Source of the DNA: Antedon mediterranea
Taxonomy: Eukaryota; Echinodermata; Crinoidea; Comatulida; Antedonidae
Reading direction: 5' to 3'
Length of the DNA: 64,000 bases
Assembly: GCF_964355755.1 (NCBI RefSeq)
Contig: NC_092676.1
Span: forward strand, 14,368,288-14,432,287
Each line of letters opens with the position of its first letter. The first letter of the stretch is position 1. Under the pieces are notes generated by a model, which saw only the letters and a list, made by a program, of their open reading frames with translations, was not told the origin of the DNA and did no database searches. A program made the translations under genes and the position numbers. Below are positions 27,301 to 39,300 of the stretch, one piece after another.

Positions 27301-30300
27301 GCTATATACTTTATGCATGCTGACTGCTAGTGATCTAAACAATAGGTACGCAGTTGTCTTGTGGTGCCCTTTGTACGAATCGTTCGTGTCCCAGCTCACT
27401 GTATGAGTACGATGGGGATGGGGGTTCGCAGTCGCTGTAAAGGGTGGTGGGGTGGGGTTCTATAAAAAAAAACCTGGCCACGAGCCTGGTTTTGTTGGTT
27501 CACACAAATTTTTTCTGGAATGTTAACACCGCAATAAATATTTAGCAAACTGTCTGATAATCCCTAGCTTAATAAGAGGTAGAATACAGTTTAATTTGTA
27601 TAAATAAGAACTAGCATTTCCGATCGCCATATGTTTTACTGTATTTATTTAGTGTGGTTCTTATAGGCCTACTGTATAAATACAATCAACTTTATTACTG
27701 CGACAATCAGCAAAATGACGATGTGGACCGATGAGATAACATAATGATTGTTGTTATTTTGTGGAGGAAAATTATAGCGAGAGACTCCAGAGGGGAATAA
27801 AAAGGATTCTGCGTTAACTTTTGGAGTACACCTTTACATCCCACCAGTCCAGGCTAACAATCTTTTGCATGTCCTTTTTTAGACCTGTCGTTTTTGGTAG
27901 AGATATGTTGCCTAGCTAGTAGAGTAGCACCAACAGCGAAATGAACTTGCTCGCCCATGTGCCCTTATTAATATAACATTATTATTCTGTTGTATGTGGT
28001 AGTAGGCCTATTTTTTATTTGGTTATAGTCAATTGACTGATGATTGGGTTTACAAATAATAAGCTTTTACAGAAGAGTTCAATTTTTAATCCTACATGTA
28101 AGAGTTGTTTTAGGCAGAGATAGGATGTAAACAAACCAAATCATCTTGAACTGCATTTTGGGTAATTGTAGAGAAAGGTAAGATGACAACACACAGGTCA
28201 GCAAATGAGTAGATATAGCACGGTTTAAAAGTTTGAGATGAAATAGTTTATTCAATAAACGTCTCTTAAAGTCTCATTCAATTCTATAATTAGAATAAAT
28301 ACAGAAAAGAATCATTAATAACCCTGATCTTATATTATAGCATACAACATACAGTTATAAATCTTCACAGCAAACATTCAGTGATTAATTAAATAACAAC
28401 AATCATATTAATTTTACAGCATGTAACCACAAAACATTGCTGAAATACATATGCAATGTCTCTTATCAACTTGCAATTAATATCTCGATAACTCTTCATC
28501 ATAAATTGGCCTATAATATGTTACATTTACTGTGATAACTTACAACTTTGCCGTGGTTGTACTGCCCCTGGAACACTTCCTAAAAAAAGCTTGTCCTCTT
28601 CATAGAGGTTTCGCCAGAAAAAACCAATACCAATACTGATCTGGACTCTGGAAATTAAAAATTTAGCAGGCAACATTTCACCAATAAAAAAATGACAATA
28701 TCATGATTATTATGATATCCATTTTTATTTAATAACAATAAATGGATATAATTATTTCGTCTTTTTTGTTGTTTTTGTGATGGAAAAAATATTGAGTGAA
28801 CATTGGCACTGAGCTTAAATGTTCCCATTTACAGGAGTGTCTCCTCAGTTGGGATTGGCTGTTTCGCCCATTAATAATAAATTATGGTGTCCACCTTATG
28901 TCCTCCCAATTTTAATGTGCTACACCCAATAATGATCCGCATAGAATAACTGTACAGTAGGCTCCCATTTGATTCAATGTGTCCAATCCATGCTATCCAT
29001 TTGAAAGAATGTGCTTCCATTTGAAGGAATGTGCTACCCAATAATCCTTAAAATAATGTACAGTACTATATCCATTTGATTGTGCTACCCAATGTGCTAT
29101 CCATTTGAAAGAATGTGCTATCCATTTAAAAGAATGTTCTACCCGATAATCCGTAAATGTACAGTACAATTATATCCATTTGATTGTGCTATCCATTTTA
29201 TGGCGTTCAGTTTGATAACCAAGAATGGAATTGTACTTTTTTGGTAGCGAGAGGTTTTGCATTTGGGAATCCTTAATTACGTAGTTTCATTTTTTCCCCA
29301 CTATTGTTGAATTCTGGTAAGAAGTGCCGATGTCTTTCAGATGTCAAAAGCTTTTTTCCGAATTTGATCGCAAGTGAGTCTCTCCTGTCTTCAAGCTTAG
29401 GGATGCCAAGGGTATTACATGCTGCAGTATACGATTCATAACCTCCATTTATGATGCGCACTGATCTTTTCTGTATATATTCTAGCTGCTTGGTCTAATG
29501 TTGTAATATGGAGGAGTGCCAGACTAGGCAGCAGTATTCGACAACAAGTCTCACATAGGTTTGATACGTCGATACTTAACCGACTGCGAACCCCCATCCC
29601 CGACATGCCCAATACCTCACCCTCATCTCCGAAAATCTTCCAAATACGTGCCCCACAGTACAAAAAGTTGTTCGTAAATTGAAAAATTCGTAAACTCGTT
29701 CGGAATAACTCATACAGTACCTTCTTCCCTGTATGAGCGTACTTCAAGCGATACGTGTCTGTAAATTTCTAAGAGTTGCAAATGAATTGCCGATTTTAAC
29801 CTGAAAGATAAATGTTTGGTCCCTGCATTTAACATGATATTGACGCGTCTCACAGCGAGCTGGGGCACGAACGATTTGTACAAAGGACACCGCCAGACAA
29901 CTGCGTACCAATTGTTTAGATCACTGGCAGTCAGGCAGCATGCATAAAGTATACAGCCTTCCGACATACATCAGTATTTATGTATGGCTATGAAGTATAA
30001 TGTATCATCGAGGATTATAGTGAATATTAATATTTTACACTATAATATCTATGGTATCATGTACTGTAGTTCACATTATGGCATCCGATTATTTTTTCTA
30101 GACCACCAGCCGATACGTATCAATATCACCTATTTACATTGGCATATTTAATTTCCTCAACAAATTGCTGTAAATAAATATTATAGATAGAGCTATAATC
30201 AGAATTGCATTTGCCTTCACCCAGTGTGCTTTTTTCGGGGCTTCTCCTAGACGTACGTTCGCATTGAACTTGAACGCAAAACAAAATACCGACTAAATGA

Positions 30301-33300
30301 TCAAACAATCGGCGGTTCCGCACAGAGCACACGCATCTAACATACGGCAACAAATGTTATCGTCCTTTAAATAGTCCACGAGTCCAAGTACGATCGTTTT
30401 GCTCATTGGTAGCATGCTGCATGAGAGTGTCTTTTCCGGCCATCTAGGGGTGTCATTTAAAAAAATTCGCTTCGCCTCAGGCCCCACCCCGTGGGGCCGG
30501 GGGTGACCATAGTGTCCGAACCCTCCCTTGACAGATCCAGGCTACGGCCCTGAGGTAGCAAGATTTTGCAGGACACTCTGTAGACTGGCTTGCGAAGGAT
30601 TTACTACCAATGTGATGCTCGCGATTGTAAGGTCGTCTACATATTTCCATCTATTTTCGGTATCTTCTGCCACATCATTAACCATTACCGAAAACATTAA
30701 AGGTCCGAGTATGGTACCTTGTGGAACCCCGCATGTTAGATGTAGACAAAATTCTCATTGATCCCACTTTCTGGCACCTTTCCTGTAAGAAACTGCATAC
30801 AAAGGAGATAAGTGAGGGCCTTATGTTACATGCGATCAACTTCTTCACCACAATAGTGTGGTTTATGTGGTCAAAAGCTTTGGTAAAGTTCACCGTACAT
30901 ACTGTCACCATTTTACCTGGTTTGTCTAAACCCTTATAAAGAAAGTCAATCTACTGTATAAGATAATGGTTAGTGGAGGCTCTTTTAACATTACCAAACT
31001 GTTGGCTGTCAAGTTGATTTGAAAAAAATAGCGGTGTCAAAGATATCGGTCGCATTTCATCTGGTGAACTAGCACTTTTAATTTTGGGACTGCTGTGATA
31101 ATAGCTTCTTTCCTAATTTTTGGAAAAACGCTTTTTTCCAGGCAGCCATTAAATATATTAGTAAACGGTAAAGTCAATTCAAGAGCCAACTCTTTAATGA
31201 TTCTTGCTGGTATGTCAATATCATGAGTAGCCTTGGTAACAGATTGTTTACATAACTCTTGATAGACCTGACCCTCATAAATTACTGGTGGTGCTCTGGA
31301 AGGAAGATGTAGGTAGATGGCTACTATTCAGCCTAATTATAGGCATAGTGTATAGATATACTGTATGATATTATGATCCTTGATAATTTTATAAAATTAT
31401 AACAATCCTAACCACAAGGAGAGTTTCTTTTTTGTTGCAAAATTTGCCTTCATGTCACTTTTAATTCGCCTATGTGAACACTTACAGAACAACTCCACAT
31501 TTCCATTGGCAATTGTATTGGTTCCAAAGAATCTTGAATTTAATTCAATTCAACTTTTATTTCAGACAATTGTCCATATGGTATAATACATTACACACAA
31601 AAAAATAAAGCTAATCTTTTTTTTCTAGTTTTGAAAGATGTAAATCAAAGTGAGGAGTTGGTACTGAACACTGTAGTAACAATAAACAACCTAGCTTATT
31701 ATAATATGCCAGGTAGTATGGTTGTAGAAAAACAGATAGATGTTTGTGAAAGTAGGTTTTATTGTTTTTTCTTCATTCATTTTCTATCATATAATGTATA
31801 CTGTATTTATTTGAGTAAACGTCCCCGTTTATTTCTTCCGGATGTTTTTCAATTGATGGTGGGGGGGGGGGGGGATGTTCACTATTCAAGGGAGGGTTTT
31901 TTTTTTGTAATATGGTAACAATCCAATGAATGCAATGTTGTATGGTTATGAATCTTTACATTTTCTGCCATTCATCACAGAAGTGTATTATGATTATTAT
32001 AGTATTTTATTTATATTTTTGTTGTTATTTTATTATTTATTGGTATAGGATTAATTGTAATAGTTACTTTTGTTGTCTGTGCTCCATCACTTTTTTAAAA
32101 TACCACCCAATATTATATTTTGATAATACATTAATTGATGTTTTTAATGTTTTTTTTAAATTATTTATTATTCATTTCAGTGTTAACAAAACTTTTGATG
32201 ATGGATAATCAGGAGGGCATGGTCGAAGCTACTCGTGTGTTTGGTAATTTATCAAGATCATTTGAGGTCAGAGATTACATATCTACAAATAAAGGTAATT
32301 TTAATCACATTGGGTCTGTTTCTGCTGCATAACACAAAATAAAAATAGCAAGACCGCGTTGTGCTCAATTTGTGCTCCGAAATAACCTGTTAAATCAGTG
32401 GGTGGTCGTCGACCCAAAACATCATCATTACCCAAAATGCAATACGCTGAGACGAAAGTTTGCTGTTTGTTTACATCGACTTCAGTACACACACGGGTGT
32501 ACAAAATGTTGTCTCCAGGTCTACAAGTTTTGTTTTTTTATAAAGCCTACTTACCATCGTTAATAACATTACTTCTTATGGTGTATTCAAACATGGGGAG
32601 GGTCGTGCAGCGCCCCAATCGCCTAGGATAATTATTATCTAGCCTTATTCCTCATAAAAAGGCGATGTCATAAGGCCCCTTCCCACCGATTGAGCGCGGT
32701 CCTACAAAACACCGAACGGAAACAAAAACGAGACTCAGAATGTTGCAATACCTACCAAACGAGAATAGATAATTGTTAATTAATTATGAAAACCCAACTT
32801 TTATAGCAGAATAGTCCGAATTTATGTTAAAAAGATGTGTTTAGCCACAAAAACTGAAACCAAACGAGAGTATCTAAACACAATGGCACGTACATAGTGC
32901 CTTTAATAGAACAAAAAGTATTGTACAGCAGATCGTCAAAATTTATTATTGACCATGGCATTGACAAGGGTCGGAGAATATAAGTAACAGAAAAAGACAA
33001 TGCTTAATGAATGAATGATAGTGTTTGTCACAAACTCCTCTTGCGTATGTTTCCGAGCGGTTGAAAATACTTTAGGAACTCCCTTGTGACATAAAAGTAT
33101 ACACACAAAATCCACAAAGTTGTAAAATAACTCAAAAACAAAGCTTTAATTTCAATCAACTTCAACTTTTAACAATCCAGTAAGCACTTTAAACAACAGC
33201 TTCACAATGACTTTACAATATAACATCCAACCTCTAATCCAACCTCTAATCCAACAACCTTACAATAGTTTACATCCCTTTATATACAAGATGCTCCTAT

Positions 33301-36300
33301 CCTTCTAGATCATTCTTTATACTTCTCATTATTACATGATTACAGTTTCTATTAATAGCATACTGGAATGTTCCTGATTGTTCTTATTAATTATACATGG
33401 TTTCTTAAATCCAAACATCTTATTCTAGAATGTTCATGTAAATACTATGTTACTCTATATGTTAGGGAATGGTAATTTATTACAGTGTTCACTAGAAATT
33501 ATTATGTCTCTGCCTTTTTTCGGAAGAGGAATCAGTAATCAATCCTGGTAATCAAATCCTGGCCATCACATAAAGATAATCAAACTTTCAAAACATTTTT
33601 GCAGAACTAGACAGACCAACATCTTCACAGAATAGTGTCTGAAAGTTGTGAAACATATGCACTCTACAACTAAAGTTAGACCTAATCTATTTTAAAATAA
33701 TGTTACTGATTGAAATGCAAGTACACAGACTAGTGTTTGGATAGTCCAGAAAATCATGGATGGATTTATATATTCACTGGGTTGATAAATCATGTACATA
33801 TCCTGTGGGTTTATGGACACTACCAAGCTCCGATTGTGCACCAACGTGCTCAACTGCATTCCATTTACCAGTACAGTTAAGGTGCACAGACTGGGTAATA
33901 CATAACTTAGGTATTCTTAGTTATGTGAGTACCTACTGTAGACGAAAACAACAAAAATAACCATGTCATAAACCTGTGACTATTATATTATTAGTAGTAT
34001 TTTATTAATTTTGCTAAGCTGAAGTAGCACAGTACAGTATAATAAAAGATTAACATATTGGCCACCAGTCCTCCCACCAACCTTCCTTTTGTTTTTTGTG
34101 TAATTCATCACACACATTGTTACAACATATAGCTGTCCTCAAAACTATAATTTAGATTTTTTTTATATTTTGTAGTTGATGAAATGATGGTGACACTACT
34201 GGATTCTGGAAATCGAGAGATTGTTTACACCGCATGTGGTGTGCTCATCAATCTAATGGTGGACAAATCAAGGCGTCCAATGCTAAAATCAGAGGGTGGT
34301 ATACGCAAGTATGTGTTCCTTAAGTCAGGGTCTTTGATAAAATGTCCTGTTAAAGTAGAACTGAGGAATCTGTATATTAGTTTATGTAAGGGCAAATTTC
34401 GGTAAATCTCATAATGGTATAGAAAGTTAGTAGATACTTTTGGTACTGATTTTAAACACTAAATAAATTTGCCTTGAGTTAAGGTGTTTTCCGCTACACA
34501 GTGTATGTGGCTGTTGATGCTTTTACATGCACACACAATACAAGGATGCTTCGCTGCGGGCTATCTCTGTTTACAATAAATGTTTTTAAGTGCTGGGTTG
34601 ATCTTGTTTATCACGTTAATTCTGGTTAACATGCTCTCTCGGAGAGCCTGTTAATTATCATTATCTTACGAAGTTATCATGATATTTTAGACACCGTTAA
34701 ATTCAACCAATCAGCTCTTGGTTATTTACTGCGTCATCGGCCACCCACCGGAACAATTCACCATTGTTGTTGTTTTGATTTCTTTGATCGCCAGATTCAA
34801 CAAATTGCTTAGGTTTAACCCACGATATTATTTCGGACATCATACATCACGTTAGACGATTAAAGAATGAAATACCGAAATCAGAAGAACGAACCAGAAA
34901 GTAATGTGAAACAGCCAGGACTATTTCGAAAGCTAGCCTAGACCGTCCAACCCACACTCGATCCACCACAAAGGCATGCACAACCTTACGAACAGGCTGA
35001 CACTTCTGCTATGAATGAGTGAATATATATGTCCCCGTTCAATCTGTCGTGCAAATAAAGAGTGTACGGTGTAATGTTTGTTTGTGTAAATAAATCACTT
35101 ACCAACTCCATTTTCAAACAAGATCAGATTTTTATAGTTAAAATCATGTGTTTTGAAACCTAAAGTTCTGCAAAATTAATAAATATCATCGATTTTGCAC
35201 GTTCTTTATTAGTGCCGAAATTTAACAACTTCGGAAAGGTAAGCGTGAGTGAGGTGAAATTACAGACGGGCCAAGTTTGTTTTCAAATTAATTCACGCTT
35301 GCTACTTGGCCTACTTTTTGACACAAAATATTTGAGGCAAAGATGCCATGGCTCATCCGCAAGAGAACCATGGCCTATTAGTTAAAGATGTATTGTCCCT
35401 CAAAAACATGAAAAATGAAGATTAATTAAATCAGACTTTGAATATGGTATTTTGTAGTTTTAATAAAGTTAATCACTTCAATAGAAAAAATACGAAAGAA
35501 AATCACGTTTTCACTTATAAAATGACAAAATAAATGTTAAAATTTAACCAAAAATCAATTGGCTGCAGGCAGCCAATTTGACAATTTTTTTGCTTTAAAT
35601 TACCTTTTTTTCAGTATAAATACATTTTTTTTTCGATCCAATTTTAGGTCAAAGTGGATAACTATTATGTTACATTAAAAATGGAATATTAAAAAAAAAT
35701 TAAGAATTCTTTTTTCAGGGGGACAATACATCTTTAATATTATTTGTTATCTTAGGCCTGCTGGCTATCTACTACATAGAGGCCCACACTACAAAAACAA
35801 ATCATCAATCCCTTCCTATGTGTGCTCCGAACATGTGTGTTTGGCCTTTCACTCATTAGCATACTTAAATCACGATGTTAAATTCTATGTGAACGCTCTT
35901 CCTGTTAACATGATATTCTATATCACGATACGAAAGCACGATAAAATCTTGTGAACATGGCTAATGACAAAGTGGTTGAGTAGAGAAACATTAACAATAT
36001 ATTTATACAAATAATTCAAAGACAACTAACAAAGTAATTTACATTAGTACACACACATTTAAAAAAACGCAACTATCTACCAAACATACAGTATATATAA
36101 AAAATGGAAGATATTAAAGGTAAAAGATACTCAATACTTAATCAGTAATATTTTGGATTGAATTTTTTAAAATTGGAAGTGTCATAGATTTTTAGTTTGT
36201 TTTTGTGTCATTTGAAAGTTTGTTCCATAATTTGATAATTTTTCCCAGTTACTTTTGTTCTAGTTTCAGTTGGTAAAAGATTCCATTCTTTCCTTGATCT

Positions 36301-39300
36301 GTATTTAAAGGTTCTTTTACCTTGAGCATTTTTCCAATTTCATTTCGTTTCAAATAGTAAACAAACAACAAATCTTGTATTACACGTTTTTAATAGAAAA
36401 AATCAATATTTAAGAGTTTAATGTCATCAGCAAACACAAAAAAAATTATAAAAAGTTGGAATAAAACAAAAATCAGTAATACATAAATTGAAGAAAAGGA
36501 GACCCAAAATAGAACTCTGAAGAAGTAATCAAGCCATTCAGATGATTGTATCAGATTATTGTGTCTACCTATCTAGTATTTCCTATGTAGTATTTTCATA
36601 CCATGTTTCAACCATCTTTTGAATGATAAATTAGTGTCTGTCATGTGTACATTTTGTAGGTTGATTGATGTATTGCATGACTTTGGACCGCTTGATTGGC
36701 AACTTGCTGGTATGGTGTGTATGATATTGTGCAATTACAGTGAGAATATTACATGTTCTGCAGAATGCCTTGGTGAAGAAGAGACTAGTGATCTTATTGC
36801 ACTCCTTATACATTATCTTGGTGAGTACAATAACTTCATGACAAATAAGTAGGTTGATTTTGATAAATTAGTATAGCAGCATTCCATAGTCCGAGCGGTG
36901 GCGCCAGGATCTTTCCGACGCGGGGGGCTAAATTCCCCGACGGGGGGGGGGGGGGTGGCTATGCGAGCGAAGCGAGCATCACTAGGCTAGAAGCCCCTAA
37001 AGCAACATGTTCTACCGTAATTTGAGGCCGTTTTAATAAGATTTAGGGTAGCCAACTGTCTCCATTTTTTATGGTACATAAATAAAATACTGTGTGAAAC
37101 ACATTGCACGGGGTCCTATATGCGATGACTTTGTGTAAATCCATTCTTTCAATTTTAAAAATAAACTGACCTTCAATATGCCTATCATAGAAATTATCTG
37201 CGAACGTAAAATGCACCCACAGGCAGAACATGGCTCTGTAAGAACATTTTGAAAAATAGAGCTGCTAGGTCCCCAGATATTGCAATTGTACATTGATGTA
37301 TGAAACGAAATTACAAGTCTACATTTAGAAAAATAGAATTGCAGGTCCCTGGAAATTGGATTATACTTCGAAATATATATATTTATATATATAATCTGCA
37401 GGACCAGCCCTACCATTAGGGCTGAGCTGTTATGAAAATTGTGAAAAATAGAACTGCTAGGTCCCTGAAAATTGCACTTAAATAGGCCCTATTGATAAAT
37501 GAAACGAAATTATAAGTCTACAGGACCAGCCCGCCATAGATGGTTAGGTGGTGCTATGAAAATTGTGAAAATAGAGCTGCTAGGTCCCTGCAAAATGCAG
37601 TTTACATTTAAATGTGAATCAAAATTAGGGTTGAGCTGTTAGGAAAATTGTGAAAAATAGAACTGCTAGGTCCCTGAAAATTGCACTTAAATAGGCCCTA
37701 TTCATAAATGAAACAAAATTATAAGTCTACAGGACCAGCCCGCCATAGATGGTTAGGTGGTGCTATGAAAATTGTGAAAATAGAGCTGCTAGGCCCTGCA
37801 AAATGCAGTTTACATTTAAATGTGAATCAAAATTAGGGCTGAGCTGTTAGGAAAATTGTGAAAAATAGAACTGCTAGGTCCCTGAAAATTGCACTTAAAT
37901 AGGCCCTATTCATAAATGAAACAAAATTATAAGTCTACAGGACCAGCCCACCATGGTTGGGGTGGAGCTAAGAACATTTTGAAAAATAGAGTTGCTAGGT
38001 CCTGGAAATTATATTTCGAAACACAAAACAAAATATATAAGTTACCAGAACCGTCCCTATACCATGGTTGGGACAGAGCTAAAAGAAATTTGGAAAATAG
38101 AGCTCTTTGGTCCCCAGACAATACACTGACTGTATTATACTTCGAAATATGAAACAAAATGTATAAATATCCATGACTAGCTCTATAGCTGGGGCTGAGC
38201 TAAGACAATTTTGAAAACTACAGCTGCAGGTCTTAAAAAATTACCGTTATACTTTAAAAATATCAGGCCTAGAGGCCTAAAAAAGTGGGAAAGCGTAGAC
38301 CATTTGCTGTTTATTTACCAGATGCATGCGTGCGTACCATCTGGACTTTTGATGTACGATGAGAAGTTCATGACACGACATTGAAAATGTAATAACATAG
38401 CTTAATAGTTGGGGAGCCAAAAAGAGTTTACCTGCACCCTCTAGCAAACTATACAAATCAATTTTTTGCGGTTGGCCGATACAAAATTGGAATGCTTGGT
38501 CAGTACAGGGGCCAACAGGGTGTATTGGAATAGTTTTTGTGACAAACTACTCAGAACACCATGATTTCTATTCACTCTAATGGGCAACATTTGCTAAAAG
38601 TATTCAAAAAATGGTCAAGAAATTGGCCATATGAATATCTCAGCAACCACTGGTCAGAAAGTGATAATTGTGGTATAAAATTACTCGCAAAGTATATGTT
38701 TATATTTGTTCTAATGTAATAAAAATCATAAAACTGACAAAAACCCCTAATTTTGACCTTTGACATATAGCCGGCACAAACATTTTTGGCTTAGAGCAAA
38801 CTTTTTATATATCAGAAATTGTTGGTCGGATATGGTCGTAGTTGGTGTTAAAATACTCAGAAGATACATATTTCTATTCACTCTAATGGACAACTTTTGC
38901 CAAAAATGATGGTGAAACTTTATTTTTGACCATTGGTCAATATGGCTTTACCACGTTGAAACACCGGTTCTCGTCAGATCACCGAAGTTAAGCGACGTTG
39001 GGCCTGGTTAGAGCTTGGATGGGAGACCATCTGGGATTAACGGGTGCTGTATACGGAGCTGGGGTCCCGTTAGGCATTTGAAATCAGCACTGCTGACTCT
39101 TATGGCAGCCCCTGCATCTAGTATCTGCCTCAGACCTCTGGTCAAGGTGGGCACTGGACGAGAGAAGCCCTTGATCAATGTTAAGACCAATCAAGGTGCT
39201 TTAAACAGTCCTGGCTTTGTTTGTATCAAACCTGTTAGTGGCGGTAATTATCGCTGTTGGTTTCGATTAAATAAATAAAATAAAAATAAAATAAAAATGG

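Larger units (their letters stand above)
23992..27488 (+). mobile_element. hAT-like element, copy A, split by a Rex1 LINE and a TTAA element
   Basis: The left end CAGGGCTGTAACCAGG (23992) and the right end, read inwards as CAGGCTCGTGGCCAGG (to 27488), form imperfect terminal inverted repeats. GTTTT is directly repeated on each side. Host segments are 23992-24092, about 25345-25750 and 27226-27488. They align with an inverted copy at about 29583-30552. There is no transposase. CAGGG termini and a short duplication suggest hAT. Confidence 0.6.

Noticed and set aside
34184-34405. Extension of the ARMC2 exon past 34308
   Set aside because: Family similarity stops exactly at the GTATGT donor, and the following exon at 36660 continues the protein in phase.
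38942-39050. Functional 5S rRNA gene
   Set aside because: 5S similarity is interrupted by substitutions, lacks the 3' pairing segment and a T-run terminator, and continues into a SINE body with an A-rich tail and target-site duplication.
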